NCBI RefSeq assembly: GCF_009827655.1
Contig: NZ_WTYV01000002.1
Span: 372,657-436,656 of the forward strand
DNA from: Alteraurantiacibacter buctensis
GTDB lineage: Bacteria > Pseudomonadota > Alphaproteobacteria > Sphingomonadales > Sphingomonadaceae
Reading direction: 5' to 3'
DNA length: 64,000 nucleotides
Position numbers and translations under genes: made by a program. The notes under the pieces are model-generated. The model had not been told where the DNA came from and ran no database searches. It saw only the letters and a program-made list of their open reading frames with translations. This document shows, one piece after another, positions 34,500 through 44,334 of the stretch. The first letter of the stretch is position 1. Each line of letters opens with the position of its first letter.

Positions 34500-34912
34500 T
34501 GCGGCCCCGACGATTTTGGCAGGGCCTCGATGATGACGAAGGCCTGGGCCCAGGGATGATCGTCGGTCATGGTAAGGTGAACGGCCACGTCATGCCCCGG
34601 CGGTGTCAGTTCGGCCAGCCGCGCTGCCGCGCCGCCAGTGAGGTGGAGGGTGGGCGCGCCCGAGGGGGCATTGACCACGCCGATGTCCTTCATGAACACG
34701 CCGCGCTTGAACCCGGTTCCCACCGCCTTGGAATAGGCCTCCTTGGCGGCGAAGCGCTTGGCGTAGGTGCCCGCCCGCGTGTGCGGCCGGCGCGCGGCCT
34801 TGGCGTTCTCCACATCGGTGAACACGCGCTGGGTGAACCGCTCGCCATAACGGTCGAGCGAGTTCTGGATCCGCTCGATATTGCACAGGTCGGAGCCGAG
34901 GCCGATGATCAT
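34496..34912 (-). CDS. acpS: Holo-[acyl-carrier-protein] synthase
   Basis: The protein has 138 residues and transfers 4'-phosphopantetheine from CoA to ACP. The N-terminus [21 protein letters not shown] has the metal Asp, and [19 protein letters not shown] has the second motif with Glu and Lys. The length is normal. It overlaps lepB by 4 nt and follows pdxJ by 10 nt. Confidence 0.95.
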   Translation of the reverse strand: MIIGLGSDLCNIERIQNSLDRYGERFTQRVFTDVENAKAARRPHTRAGTYAKRFAAKEAYSKAVGTGFKRGVFMKDIGVVNAPSGAPTLHLTGGAAARLAELTPPGHDVAVHLTMTDDHPWAQAFVIIEALPKSSGPQ

Positions 34913-34922
34913 GGCTTGGCGG

Positions 34923-35678
34923 TCACCGCGCCGCGTCCATCATTTCGCGCATCCGGCGGACGGCGCTCTCCAGCCCCACGAACACCGCCTCGCCAACCAG
35001 GTAGTGGCCGATGTTCAGTTCGGCCAGCTGCGGGATGGCGGCGATCGGCTGGACGTTGTCATAGGTGAGGCCATGCCCCGCGTGCGGCTCGATGCCGTTG
35101 CGGGCGGCCAGCGCGGCCATGTCGGACACGCGCTTCAGTTCGCGGGCGACCTTCTCGCGGTCGCCATCCAGCCAGGCGTGGGCATATTCGCCGGTGTGGA
35201 ATTCCACCACCGGGGCCTGCAACCGCATGGCCGCCTCAAGCTGGCGCTCCGAAGCTTCGATGAACAGCGAAACGCGAATCCCCGCATCGGCCAGCCGGGC
35301 GCAGATCGGGGCAAGCTGGTTGTGCAGGCCCGCCGCGTCCAGCCCGCCCTCGGTGGTCCGCTCCTCGCGCTTTTCGGGCACGATGCAGGCGGCGTGGGGC
35401 TTGTGGGCCAGCGCAATGGCCAGCATTTCCTCGGTCGCGGCCATTTCCAGGTTCAGCGGCAGGTCGGTCGCCGCCTGGATGCGCTTCAGGTCATCATCGC
35501 GGATATGGCGGCGGTCTTCGCGCAGGTGCGCGGTAATGCCATCGCCGCCCACCGCCGCGACGATTTCCGCCGCACGCACCGGATCGGGATGGTCCCCGCC
35601 GCGCGCGTTGCGGATCGTGGCCACGTGGTCGATATTGACGCCCAGGCGCAGGCGGCCGGGGGTGAGGACGCTGTTCAT
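34923..35678 (-). CDS. pdxJ: Pyridoxine 5'-phosphate synthase
   Basis: The protein has 251 residues with a TIM-barrel fold and condenses 1-deoxyxylulose 5-phosphate with 3-amino-2-oxopropyl phosphate in PLP synthesis. [23 protein letters not shown] holds the N-terminal site, [15 protein letters not shown] the Glu, and [11 protein letters not shown] the phosphate loop. The PLP route also uses SerC, encoded elsewhere in this window. It starts 1 nt from the pyrE stop. Confidence 0.95.
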   Translation of the reverse strand: MNSVLTPGRLRLGVNIDHVATIRNARGGDHPDPVRAAEIVAAVGGDGITAHLREDRRHIRDDDLKRIQAATDLPLNLEMAATEEMLAIALAHKPHAACIVPEKREERTTEGGLDAAGLHNQLAPICARLADAGIRVSLFIEASERQLEAAMRLQAPVVEFHTGEYAHAWLDGDREKVARELKRVSDMAALAARNGIEPHAGHGLTYDNVQPIAAIPQLAELNIGHYLVGEAVFVGLESAVRRMREMMDAAR

Positions 35679-35679
35679 G

Positions 35680-36267
35680 TCACTTCTTCTCGGCGCGGCT
35701 GCCCGGCTTGGTTACCGGCACGGCGGCCAGTTCGGCGGGAATCTCGGCCTCGGCATAAGTCGGGAAGTTGAGCGCCACCAGCGGGTAGAAGGGCACCCCC
35801 AGGTCCACCGTGCCGGCGCTGCGGTCGACCAGCGCGGCCTCGGCCACGATCTCGCCGCCCAGCGCGCGCACACAGTCCATCGCCTCGCGACTCGACAGGC
35901 CGGTGGTGACCACGTCCTCCACCATCAGCACCTGGGCGCCGGGCTGGATCTCGAAGCCGCGCCGCAGCTCGAACGTGCCGGTGGGCCGTTCCACGAAGAT
36001 CGCATCCTTGCCCAGCGCGCGGCCCATCTCGTGGCCGATGATCAGGCCGCCCATCGCGGGGCTGACCACCAGGTCAATCTTGCCCCGCAGGTCACGCGGC
36101 AACTTGTGCGCCATCGCCAGCGCCAGGCGGCTGGCGCGTTCGGGATTCATCAGCACCCGGGCGCATTGCAGGTAATGGGCCGAATGGCGGCCGGAGGAGA
36201 GCTTGAAATGCCCTTCCAGCAGGGCGTGGCAGGAACGGAATTCGGCCAGAACCTCGTCGTCGGTCAT
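35680..36267 (-). CDS. pyrE: Orotate phosphoribosyltransferase
   Basis: The protein has 195 residues from ATG 36267 ([20 protein letters not shown]). It makes OMP from orotate and [19 protein letters not shown] is the orotate loop and [19 protein letters not shown] the PRPP motif. It is the first gene of a seven-gene minus-strand operon extending to ruvX. The 190-nt gap to ctaC on the other strand must hold the promoter. Confidence 0.95.
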   Translation of the reverse strand: MTDDEVLAEFRSCHALLEGHFKLSSGRHSAHYLQCARVLMNPERASRLALAMAHKLPRDLRGKIDLVVSPAMGGLIIGHEMGRALGKDAIFVERPTGTFELRRGFEIQPGAQVLMVEDVVTTGLSSREAMDCVRALGGEIVAEAALVDRSAGTVDLGVPFYPLVALNFPTYAEAEIPAELAAVPVTKPGSRAEKK

Positions 36268-36353
36268 GGGTGCGCAACAAGCCTTTCGGTGGATTGCGGC
36301 GGGGCCGGACCAAAGCCCGCCTCGCCAATCTGTAAAAATCTCCCTAGAAGCGC

Positions 36354-36382
36354 TTGAGGCACGGGGCAAGCGGGCGTATAGG
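36354..36382 (+). promoter_or_regulatory. Candidate sigma70 promoter of the cta operon
   Basis: TTGAGG (36354-36359) and TATAGG (36377-36382) are spaced by 17 nt. Transcription would start near 36389 and leave a leader of about 69 nt before ctaC. Confidence 0.5.
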
Positions 36383-36457
36383 CGCGCCCGAAATGCCCTG
36401 ATAAAGGGTCAATGGGGCCGTTCGAGCGCCCGTAACAAAACGGAAAGCGTTGCACAG

Positions 36458-37522
36458 ATGATCTTCGGCGAATTCGCCCGCAAGCGGCTGCAAATCCTCA
36501 CTCTCGTTGCTGCTGCTCTGACCATGTTCGCCGCTCCGGCCGCTTCGCTGGCGCAGGAATCGGCTGCCGCACCGCAACCGAGCGCGCAGGCCGAGGCACC
36601 CGTTGCCGCTACCGATGCCGCCCCCGCCACGGAAGCTCCCGCGGCCGAGGCTCCCGCTTTCCAGCACTATGGTGCTGACATGATCAAGGGCCAGCCGACC
36701 GATGGCGCGCTGGGCTTCCAGGACCAGTACTCGCCGATCGGTGAGGAAGGCCTGTGGATGCACGATGCCATCCTGATGCCGATCATCACCGTCATCAGCC
36801 TGTTCGTCCTGGCCCTGCTGCTGTGGGTGATCGTGCGCTTCAACAAGCGCGCCAACCCGGTGGCTTCGAAGACCAGCCACAACACCGTGATCGAGGTGAT
36901 CTGGACGGTTATCCCCGTGCTGATCCTGCTGGTGATCGCGGTTCCGTCGATCCGCCTGCTGGCCGCCCAGTATGAAGCGCCGCCGGAAGATGCCATCACC
37001 ATCAAGGCCACCGGGTACCAGTGGTACTGGGGTTACACCTACGTCGACAACGGCGGGTTCGAGGTGATCTCGAACATGATGAGCGAGGCCGATGCCGCTG
37101 CCGGTGGCTTCCCGCACCAGCTTGAGGTGGACAACCGCATGGTCGTGCCCGTGGGCGTGCCGCTGCGCATCCAGACCTTTGGCGCGGACGTGATCCACTC
37201 GTTCGGCATTCCCAGCCTGTGGTTCAAGATCGACGCCGTTCCCGGCCGCATCAACGAGCGCATGCTGACCATCACCGAGCCGGGCATCTACTACGGCCAG
37301 TGCATGGAACTGTGCGGTGCGCGCCACGGCTATATGCCGATCGCCATCGAGGCGCGCCCGCTGGACGAATACAACGCCTGGGTGCTGTCGAAGGGCGGCT
37401 CCATCGCCGGGGCCGAGGAAGCCGCGCCGGCTGCTGCGGCTCCCGCCGCTGCGGCGCCCGCTGCCGAAGCCTCCGCCGCGCCCGCGCCGGAAGCTTCCGC
37501 CAGCGCCGCCCCCGCCGCCTGA
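36458..37522 (+). CDS. ctaC: Cytochrome c oxidase subunit II
   Basis: The protein has 354 residues. A signal peptide (to SLAQ) is followed by a low-complexity Ala/Pro/Glu stretch, two membrane helices (about 100-185) and a cupredoxin domain. CuA ligands are in ADVIHSFGIPSLW and GQCMELCGARHGYMPIAI (Cys-x3-Cys-x3-His and Met). GYQWYWGYTY is the aromatic electron-entry patch. A second Ala/Pro-rich tail of about 40 residues follows the domain. It is the first gene of the aa3 oxidase locus. Confidence 0.95.
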   Translation: MIFGEFARKRLQILTLVAAALTMFAAPAASLAQESAAAPQPSAQAEAPVAATDAAPATEAPAAEAPAFQHYGADMIKGQPTDGALGFQDQYSPIGEEGLWMHDAILMPIITVISLFVLALLLWVIVRFNKRANPVASKTSHNTVIEVIWTVIPVLILLVIAVPSIRLLAAQYEAPPEDAITIKATGYQWYWGYTYVDNGGFEVISNMMSEADAAAGGFPHQLEVDNRMVVPVGVPLRIQTFGADVIHSFGIPSLWFKIDAVPGRINERMLTITEPGIYYGQCMELCGARHGYMPIAIEARPLDEYNAWVLSKGGSIAGAEEAAPAAAAPAAAAPAAEASAAPAPEASASAAPAA

Positions 37523-37559
37523 TTGATACAGAATAGCTAGAGCAAGGTCCGCAAACACC

Positions 37560-39248
37560 ATGGCTACCACCACCGCCGAAGGGTTCGATGCCCACCACGA
37601 CGATCACGCGCATGACGCGGATCACAAGCCGGGCTTCTTCGCCCGCTGGTTCATGTCGACCAACCACAAGGACATCGGCACCCTCTACCTGATCTTCTCG
37701 ATCATCGCGGGGATCGTGGGCGGTGCCCTTTCGGGCGGCATGCGCCTGGAACTGGCCGAGCCGGGCCTGCAGTGGCTGGGCATGTTCGTGGACATGATGG
37801 GCGGTGACGGCACCAGCTTTGACCAGCAGGGCCACATGTGGAACGTGATGATCACGGCTCACGGCCTGATCATGGTGTTCTTCATGGTCATGCCGGCCAT
37901 GATCGGCGGCTTCGGCAACTGGTTCGTGCCGCTGATGATCGGCGCGCCGGACATGGCTTTCCCGCGCATGAACAACATCAGCTTCTGGCTGACCGTGGCA
38001 GGCTTCCTGTCGCTGTGCTTCAGCCTGTTCGTGCCCGGCGGCACGGGCATGGGTGCGGGCGTGGGCTGGACGGTCTATGCCCCGCTGTCGACCAGCGGCT
38101 CGGTCGGTCCGGCGGTGGACTTCGCGATCTTCTCGCTGCACCTTGCCGGTGCCGGCTCGATCCTGGGCGCGACCAACTTCATCACCACCATCTTCAACAT
38201 GCGCGCGCCGGGCATGACCCTGCACAAGATGCCGCTGTTCGTGTGGTCGGTGCTGGTCACCGCCTTCCTGCTGCTGCTGGCGCTGCCAGTGCTGGCCGCG
38301 GCCATCACCATGCTGATCACCGACCGCAACTTCGGCACGACCTTCTTCGATCCGGCCGGCGGTGGCGACCCGATCCTGTACCAGCACCTGTTCTGGTTCT
38401 TCGGCCACCCCGAGGTGTACATCATGATCCTGCCGGGCTTCGGCATGATCAGCCAGATCATCTCCACCTTCTCCAAGAAGCCGGTGTTCGGTTACCTGGG
38501 CATGGCCTACGCGATGGTCGCCATCGGCGTGGTCGGGTTCATCGTGTGGGCGCACCACATGTATACCGTGGGCCTGGACGTGAACACCAAGATGTACTTC
38601 ACCGCCGCCACCATGGTCATCGCGGTGCCCACCGGCATCAAGATCTTCAGCTGGATCGCCACGATGTGGGGCGGCAGCCTGGAGTTCAAGAGCCCGATGG
38701 TGTGGGCGATGGGCTTCATCTTCCTGTTCACCGTCGGCGGCGTGACCGGCGTGGTGCTGGCCAACGGCGGCATCGACGACAACATGCACGACACCTACTA
38801 TGTGGTGGCCCACTTCCACTACGTGCTGTCGCTGGGTGCGGTCACCTCGATGTTCGCGGGCTGGTACTACTGGTTCCCGAAGATGAGCGGCCGCATGCAC
38901 AGCGAGTTCCTAGCCCACGTCCACTTCTGGATCTTCTTCGTCGGCGTGAACGTGATCTTCTTCCCGATGCACTTCCTGGGCCTACAGGGCATGGCCCGCC
39001 GCTATCCTGACTACACCCCGGCCTTCTCTTACTGGAACGAGGTTGCCTCGATCGGCTACCTGATCATGGCGGCATCGCTGGTGGTGTTCTTCCTGAACAT
39101 CCTCTATGCCTTCACCGTGGGCAAGAAGGCCGCCGCCAACTACTGGGGCGAAGGTGCGACCACGCTGGAATGGACTCTGTCCAGCCCGCCGCCGTTCCAC
39201 CAGTTCGAGACGCTGCCGGTGATCGACGACGCCAAGACGGCGCATTGA
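37560..39248 (+). CDS. ctaD: Cytochrome c oxidase subunit I (aa3 type)
   Basis: The protein has 562 residues with twelve membrane helices. Heme and CuB ligands are visible in [27 protein letters not shown] (His-Tyr pair), [12 protein letters not shown] and [13 protein letters not shown]. The N-terminus is His/Asp-rich ([12 protein letters not shown]). It reduces oxygen to water and pumps protons in the inner membrane. ctaC is 37 nt upstream. A hairpin follows the stop. Confidence 0.97.
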   Translation: MATTTAEGFDAHHDDHAHDADHKPGFFARWFMSTNHKDIGTLYLIFSIIAGIVGGALSGGMRLELAEPGLQWLGMFVDMMGGDGTSFDQQGHMWNVMITAHGLIMVFFMVMPAMIGGFGNWFVPLMIGAPDMAFPRMNNISFWLTVAGFLSLCFSLFVPGGTGMGAGVGWTVYAPLSTSGSVGPAVDFAIFSLHLAGAGSILGATNFITTIFNMRAPGMTLHKMPLFVWSVLVTAFLLLLALPVLAAAITMLITDRNFGTTFFDPAGGGDPILYQHLFWFFGHPEVYIMILPGFGMISQIISTFSKKPVFGYLGMAYAMVAIGVVGFIVWAHHMYTVGLDVNTKMYFTAATMVIAVPTGIKIFSWIATMWGGSLEFKSPMVWAMGFIFLFTVGGVTGVVLANGGIDDNMHDTYYVVAHFHYVLSLGAVTSMFAGWYYWFPKMSGRMHSEFLAHVHFWIFFVGVNVIFFPMHFLGLQGMARRYPDYTPAFSYWNEVASIGYLIMAASLVVFFLNILYAFTVGKKAAANYWGEGATTLEWTLSSPPPFHQFETLPVIDDAKTAH

Positions 39249-39252
39249 TTGC

Positions 39253-39272
39253 CGGTCCGTCCCGACGGACCG
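39253..39272 (+). terminator. Hairpin after ctaD
   Basis: CGGTCCGTC (39253-39261) and GACGGACCG (39264-39272) form a perfect 9-bp inverted repeat 4 nt after the ctaD stop. There is no T-tract, so it more likely stabilises the ctaC-ctaD mRNA or gives partial termination before ctaB. Confidence 0.45.
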
Positions 39273-39347
39273 CAGTAACAGGAGTGGGGGGCGCGCCGGG
39301 CACCGGTTGCGCCCCCGCTTGCAAGAGGGATCGATAAAGTCGCTGTC

Positions 39348-40256
39348 ATGGATGCCCCCGCCGCCCCCGCTGTAAGAATGCCTGCCGAGTGGCGCGATTT
39401 CTTCGCGCTCACCAAGCCGCGGGTCATCAGCCTGGTGGTCTTCACCGGGCTGTGCGGCCTGCTGGCAGCGCCGGGTTCGATCAACCCGGTTCTCGGCTTC
39501 ACCGCCATCCTGTGCATCGCGCTGGGCGCGGGCGGGGCAGCGGCGCTCAACCAGTGGTGGGAGGCCGACCTCGACAAGGGCATGAAGCGCACCGCCAGGC
39601 GCCCGCTGCCGATGGGCCGGCTGGGCAAGGACGATGCGCGCGATTTCGGCGTGCTGCTGTCCGCAGTGTCCGTCGGCATCATGGGCCTGGCCGTGGGCTG
39701 GTTGGCGGCGGCCATCCTGGCGCTGTCGATTTTCTACTACGCGGTGATCTACACCATCTGGCTGAAGCCGCGCACACCGCAGAACATCGTGATCGGCGGC
39801 GGGGCAGGGGCCTTTCCGCCGCTGATCGGCTGGGTGGCGGTGACGGGCGATGTCACGCTTATGCCGGTGCTGCTGTTCGCCATCATCTTCATCTGGACCC
39901 CGCCGCATTTCTGGGCCCTGGCGCTGTTCGTGCAGACCGATTACGCCAAGGTGGGCATCCCGATGATGCCGGTGGTGGCGGGCGAGAAGAGCACGCGGCG
40001 GCAGATCTTCGGCTACTCGATAGCGCTGCTGCTGGTCAGCCTGCTGCCCTGGGCAATCGGCGGCACCGGGACGATCTACGGTATTGCCGCGCTGGCGCTG
40101 TCGGGCACATTCGTGGCGCTGGCCGTGCCGGTCGCCACCCGCATGGCGGCAGCCGAGGATGCGATGAAGCCGGAAAAGCGGCTGTTCGCCTATTCGGTAT
40201 TCTATCTTTTCGCGCTGTTCGCGGCGCTGGTTGCAGATCGGTTGATATTGGCATGA
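39348..40256 (+). CDS. ctaB: Protoheme IX farnesyltransferase (heme O synthase)
   Basis: The protein has 302 residues with about nine membrane helices. The prenyltransferase motif is [23 protein letters not shown] and a second acidic loop lies near [15 protein letters not shown]. It attaches a farnesyl group to heme b to make heme o, the precursor of heme a used by CtaD. Its stop overlaps the next small gene (ATGA). Confidence 0.95.
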   Translation: MDAPAAPAVRMPAEWRDFFALTKPRVISLVVFTGLCGLLAAPGSINPVLGFTAILCIALGAGGAAALNQWWEADLDKGMKRTARRPLPMGRLGKDDARDFGVLLSAVSVGIMGLAVGWLAAAILALSIFYYAVIYTIWLKPRTPQNIVIGGGAGAFPPLIGWVAVTGDVTLMPVLLFAIIFIWTPPHFWALALFVQTDYAKVGIPMMPVVAGEKSTRRQIFGYSIALLLVSLLPWAIGGTGTIYGIAALALSGTFVALAVPVATRMAAAEDAMKPEKRLFAYSVFYLFALFAALVADRLILA

Positions 40257-40375
40257 CCCCCGAAGAAGAGGCGGAATTCGTCCGCCGCCGCAAGAGCCGC
40301 AACGTCGTCCTTGGCCTGGTGCTGGGGGGCTTCGTCGTCCTGTTCTACTTCATTACCATTGCGAAGATGCTGTGA
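40253..40375 (+). CDS. Small single-helix protein of the cta operon (CoxF-like)
   Basis: The protein has 40 residues: a charged N-terminus ([17 protein letters not shown]) and one membrane helix ([19 protein letters not shown]). It sits between ctaB and ctaG, where alphaproteobacteria often encode a tiny CoxF-type protein. It may help assembly or be a small subunit of the oxidase. It overlaps ctaB by 4 nt and touches ctaG by 1 nt. Confidence 0.8.
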   Translation: MTPEEEAEFVRRRKSRNVVLGLVLGGFVVLFYFITIAKML

Positions 40376-40944
40376 TGAACACGATAACCCTGCAAAAGCG
40401 CAACCGCCGGACCATGCTGTGGGCCTTTGCCGCAGCCGCCGGGATGCTCGGTCTCGGCTTTGCGGCCGTGCCACTCTATCGTCTGTTCTGCCAGGTGGCC
40501 GGCTTTGGCGGCACCACCCAGGTCGCCACCGAGCAGGAGGCTGACCTGGCCGCCCAGATGGCCAACAGCGGCGGCGTGCGCGACATTTCCATCCGTTTCG
40601 ATGCCAACACCGGCATGGACATGCCGTGGCGGTTCGAGCCGGTGAACGCGACCGACCGCATCGCCATCGGCCAGCGCGACATGGCGATCTACACCGCGCG
40701 CAACACCTCCACCGAAACCATCACCGGCACTGCCACCTTCAACGTGGAGCCGGAACAGGCCGGGCGCTACTTCAACAAGATCCAGTGCTTCTGCTTCACC
40801 GAGCAGACCCTGCGGCCGGGTCAGGAAGTGCGCATGCCGGTGATCTATTTCGTCGATCCGGCGATGCTGGACGATCCCAACATGGCGGGCGTGCAGCAGA
40901 TCACGCTGTCCTACACATTCCACCGTGCAAAACAGCCTTCATAG
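40375..40944 (+). CDS. ctaG: Cytochrome c oxidase copper chaperone Cox11
   Basis: The protein has 189 residues from ATG 40375; a GTG just before it is also possible. One N-terminal membrane helix (MLWAFAAAAGMLGLGFAAVPLY) precedes a periplasmic domain with the copper motif KIQCFCFTEQTL. It delivers copper to CuB of CtaD. It is coupled to the small CoxF-like gene and followed by ctaE. Confidence 0.95.
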   Translation: MNTITLQKRNRRTMLWAFAAAAGMLGLGFAAVPLYRLFCQVAGFGGTTQVATEQEADLAAQMANSGGVRDISIRFDANTGMDMPWRFEPVNATDRIAIGQRDMAIYTARNTSTETITGTATFNVEPEQAGRYFNKIQCFCFTEQTLRPGQEVRMPVIYFVDPAMLDDPNMAGVQQITLSYTFHRAKQPS

Positions 40945-41009
40945 GCTCTGGACCCTCGGCAATTCGCCCTCTAAGGGCATCAGCAAAGCTCTAACCAGGA
41001 CTTGAGATC

Positions 41010-41876
41010 ATGGCCGGCGCCAAGAACCACGATTATCACATTCTTCCCCCCGATATCTGGCCGCTCGTCGGTGCCATGTCGGGCCTCGTCTTTACCAGCG
41101 GCATGGTGCTGCTCATGCACGAGATGGCCAATGCCCACCTGGTGCTGGGCCTGGGCATCGCCGGCCTGATCGCCACTTTCTTCGCCTGGTTCTCGAACAT
41201 CGTGAAGGAAGCCGAAGCGGGCGATCACACCCCGGTCGTGCAGCTGCACCTGCGCTACGGCATGATCCTGTTCATCGCTTCGGAAGTGATGTTCTTCGTC
41301 GGCTGGTTCTGGTCGTGGTTCGATTTCTCGCTGTTCCCTGCCCCGCTGACCTATGACGAGGCGGCCGGCCTGTGGACCAACATTGTGGGCCAGGAAGGGG
41401 AGGCCGCCGCGCGCGTGTTTCCCAACGCCGGCATCCACGTGCTCGACCCGTTCGACCTGCCGCTGCTCAACACGCTGATCCTGCTCACCTCGGGCACCAC
41501 GGTCACCTGGGCGCACCACAGCCTGATCCACGGCGATCGCGATGGCCTGAAGAAGGGCCTGTGGCTGACGGTTGCCCTGGGCGTGCTGTTCACCGCCATC
41601 CAGGCCTACGAATACGGCCATGCGCCGTTCGCTTTCGGCGGCGTGGCCTATTCCAGCGCCTTCTACATGGCGACCGGGTTCCACGGCTTCCACGTGCTGG
41701 TGGGCACCATCTTCCTGGCGGTGTGCCTGTTCCGCACCTACAAGGGCCACTTCACCCCCAAGCAGCACTTCGGCTTCGAAGCGGCTGCCTGGTACTGGCA
41801 CTTCGTGGACGTGGTGTGGCTGTTCCTGTTCGTCGCCGTCTACGTGTGGGGCGGCTGGGGCGCTCCGATCCATTAA
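41010..41876 (+). CDS. ctaE: Cytochrome c oxidase subunit III
   Basis: The protein has 288 residues with seven membrane helices. Signatures are ILFIASEVMFFVGWFWSWF, TTVTWAHHSLIHGDRDG, and the terminal WYWHFVDVVWLFLFVAVYVWGG. It stabilises the aa3 core and supports proton uptake. It ends 9 nt before the DUF983 gene. Confidence 0.96.
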   Translation: MAGAKNHDYHILPPDIWPLVGAMSGLVFTSGMVLLMHEMANAHLVLGLGIAGLIATFFAWFSNIVKEAEAGDHTPVVQLHLRYGMILFIASEVMFFVGWFWSWFDFSLFPAPLTYDEAAGLWTNIVGQEGEAAARVFPNAGIHVLDPFDLPLLNTLILLTSGTTVTWAHHSLIHGDRDGLKKGLWLTVALGVLFTAIQAYEYGHAPFAFGGVAYSSAFYMATGFHGFHVLVGTIFLAVCLFRTYKGHFTPKQHFGFEAAAWYWHFVDVVWLFLFVAVYVWGGWGAPIH

Positions 41877-41885
41877 GGACGGCGG

Positions 41886-42281
41886 GTGACTGACGCACCT
41901 GATACATCGAAGGGGCAGCCCACCACTGGTGCGGCTGCCCTTTTCGGTTGCTGCCCGCGCTGCGGCGCGCGCACCCTGTTTTCCGGGCTGGCGTCGTTTG
42001 CCCCGCGCTGCACGGCCTGCGGGCTCGACTTCAGCCGATTCAACGTGGGTGACGGGCCAGCGGCATTCCTGACGCTGGGCGTGGGCGGGCTGGTCACGAT
42101 CCTGGCGCTGTGGCTGGAGCTGGCGTTGGAGCCGGCGTGGTGGGTCCATGTGATCCTGTGGCTGCCGTTGACTACCGCCCTGGTGCTGGGCGGCCTGCGC
42201 GTCAGCAAGGCGGCGCTGCTGATCCGCGAATACCGGGCCGATGCGCGCGAAGTGATCAACAGCGACTTTCGGCAAGACTGA
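41886..42281 (+). CDS. DUF983 membrane protein
   Basis: The protein has 131 residues from a GTG start. An N-terminal zinc-ribbon-like part (GCCPRCGARTLF and PRCTACGLDFS) is followed by two membrane helices (ILALWLELALEPAWWVHVIL and LTTALVLGG). DUF983 genes commonly lie between ctaE and surf1, so a role in oxidase assembly is likely but unproven. The stop overlaps the surf1 ATG (TGATG). Confidence 0.88.
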   Translation: MTDAPDTSKGQPTTGAAALFGCCPRCGARTLFSGLASFAPRCTACGLDFSRFNVGDGPAAFLTLGVGGLVTILALWLELALEPAWWVHVILWLPLTTALVLGGLRVSKAALLIREYRADAREVINSDFRQD

Positions 42282-42886
42282 TGGGCAAGCAGCGTATTCC
42301 GGTTGTTGCCACGCTGGTGGTGCTGGCGGCGGTGGCGGTGATGATCCGCCTTGGTTTCTGGCAGCTCGACCGCATGGCCGAGGAGGAGCGCAAGCTGGCG
42401 CAACACGCCGCAGCGGCGGCCGATCCGCAGCCGATCGCCTTTCCCGCGGGTGTCGTTCCCGACAGCGCGCATTACCGGCGCAGCATGATCGCCTGCCAAT
42501 CCCCCGGCAACTGGCGCGGCACGGCCGGGTCCAGCGCCAGCGGCGAGGCGGGTTATGTCCAGATCGTCGAATGCCGCACGGCCGATGGCGGGACCGTGCA
42601 GGTCCAGGCCGGCTGGTCGCGCCGTCTCGATCCGCCACCATGGGCTGGCGGTGACGTGACCGGCATCATCGCCCCGAACCGTGATGGCTCCTCGGTTCTG
42701 GTGGCCGATCCGCCGCTTGCCGGGATGGAGGCGAACGCCTTGCCGGCTCCCGACAGCGACCAGCCGGGCAAGAACCTGGCCTACGCCGGCCAGTGGTTCT
42801 TCTTCGCCCTTACCGCGCTGCTGATCTACGGGCTGGCCCTGCGCCGCCGGTGGAAGGCGGGGGAAGCTGCGCTGCAGGGCGAATAG
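42281..42886 (+). CDS. SURF1 family oxidase assembly protein
   Basis: The protein has 201 residues. It has the two-helix SURF1 layout: an N-terminal helix ending in IRLGFWQLDRMAEEE and a C-terminal helix (LAYAGQWFFFALTALLIYGLAL), with a periplasmic domain between them (VQVQAGWSRRLDPP). SURF1 helps insert heme a into CtaD. It is a little shorter than many homologues. It is the last clear gene of the oxidase operon; thrC follows after 47 nt. Confidence 0.9.
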   Translation: MGKQRIPVVATLVVLAAVAVMIRLGFWQLDRMAEEERKLAQHAAAAADPQPIAFPAGVVPDSAHYRRSMIACQSPGNWRGTAGSSASGEAGYVQIVECRTADGGTVQVQAGWSRRLDPPPWAGGDVTGIIAPNRDGSSVLVADPPLAGMEANALPAPDSDQPGKNLAYAGQWFFFALTALLIYGLALRRRWKAGEAALQGE

Positions 42887-42933
42887 CCCGCCATCCTTGC
42901 CCTACGCCGCCGCTGGCGCTAGGCGCACGCCTC

Positions 42934-44334
42934 ATGGAATACATCTCCACCAGGGGGAACGCCCCCGCGCTCGATTTTGCCGGGGTTACGCTGGCGGGCC
43001 TCGCCAGCGACGGCGGCCTCTATGTGCCGCGCGAGTGGCCGCGCTTCACCACGGACGAGATCCGCGCCATGCGGGGTCTTTCCTATGTGGAATTGGCGGT
43101 GAAGGTGATGCTGCCGTTCGTGCAGCCGAGCCTGACCGAGGATGAGCTGCGCGAGCTTTGCAGCGGCGCCTATGGCCGCTTTGCCCACGCCGCCGTTACT
43201 CCGCTCAAGCAGTTCGACCAGCAGCAGTGGCTGCTGGAGCTGTTCCACGGCCCCACGCTGGCGTTCAAGGATGTCGCGCTGCAACTGCTGGGCCGCCTGT
43301 TCGAGCACTTCCTGGCGCAGAGCGATGCCCACCTCACCATCGTGGGGGCCACCAGCGGCGACACCGGCAGCGCGGCGATCGATGCCGTGGCCGGGCGTGA
43401 CCGGATCGACATCTTCATGCTGCACCCCAACGGCCGCGTGTCCGATGTGCAGCGCCGGCAGATGACCACGGTGCTCAGCCCCAACGTCCACAACATTGCC
43501 ATCGAAGGCACCTTCGATGATGCCCAGGCGATGGTGAAGCGCATGTTCAACGATGCGGCGATGACCGATCGCTTCCGCATCACCGCGGTCAACTCGATCA
43601 ACTGGGCGCGGCTGATGGCGCAGGTGGTCTATTACTTCGCCGCCGCGCTGCAACTGGGCGGGCCTGACCGCAAGGTGGCCTTCAGCGTGCCCACCGGCAA
43701 TTTCGGCGATGTGTTTGCCGGCTATGTGGCCGCTCAGATGGGCCTGCCGATCGAGCGGCTGATCGTGGCCACCAACGTCAACGATATCCTCCACCGCGCG
43801 CTGTCCACGGGTGACTATTCGGCAGGCACCGTAACCCCCACCGCCGCCCCCAGCATGGACATCCAGGTGTCCAGCAACTTTGAGCGCCTGCTGTTCGATG
43901 TGGGCGGTCGCGATGGCAAGGCGCTTGCCGAGCAGATGGCCGGGTTCGAAGGCAGCAAGGCCATGCAGCTGACCAACGCCCAGCGCGAAGGCGCGGCGGC
44001 GCTGTTCACATCGGTGCGCTGCGATGGCGAGCAGATGAACCGGGCGATGGCCTGGGCCGAGGAGCATTGCGGCGAGATCATCGATCCGCACACCGCCATC
44101 GGCCTGCACGCCGCGCAGGTGGCCGGGATCGATCCCGCCGTGCCCGTGGTCACGCTGGCGACGGCGCACCCCGCCAAGTTCCGCGATGCGGTGGAGCGGG
44201 CCACCGGCCACCGCCCCGCGCTGCCCGCGCGCATGGGTGACCTGTTCGAGCGGCAGGAAAGCTATGCCGAATTGCCGGGTGACTATGCCGCTGTGGCCGC
44301 CTTCGTGGAAAGCCACGGCACGCAGAGCCGCTGA
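42934..44334 (+). CDS. thrC: Threonine synthase
   Basis: The protein has 466 residues and converts O-phosphohomoserine to threonine with PLP. The N-terminus MEYISTRGNAPALDFAGVTL, the PLP lysine in FHGPTLAFKDVALQLLG and SGDTGSAAIDAVAG are typical of the longer proteobacterial/fungal type. VPTGNFGDVFAGY binds the cofactor phosphate. It follows surf1 on the same strand, a common sphingomonad order, and is coupled to the methyltransferase gene by TGATG. Confidence 0.96.
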   Translation: MEYISTRGNAPALDFAGVTLAGLASDGGLYVPREWPRFTTDEIRAMRGLSYVELAVKVMLPFVQPSLTEDELRELCSGAYGRFAHAAVTPLKQFDQQQWLLELFHGPTLAFKDVALQLLGRLFEHFLAQSDAHLTIVGATSGDTGSAAIDAVAGRDRIDIFMLHPNGRVSDVQRRQMTTVLSPNVHNIAIEGTFDDAQAMVKRMFNDAAMTDRFRITAVNSINWARLMAQVVYYFAAALQLGGPDRKVAFSVPTGNFGDVFAGYVAAQMGLPIERLIVATNVNDILHRALSTGDYSAGTVTPTAAPSMDIQVSSNFERLLFDVGGRDGKALAEQMAGFEGSKAMQLTNAQREGAAALFTSVRCDGEQMNRAMAWAEEHCGEIIDPHTAIGLHAAQVAGIDPAVPVVTLATAHPAKFRDAVERATGHRPALPARMGDLFERQESYAELPGDYAAVAAFVESHGTQSR

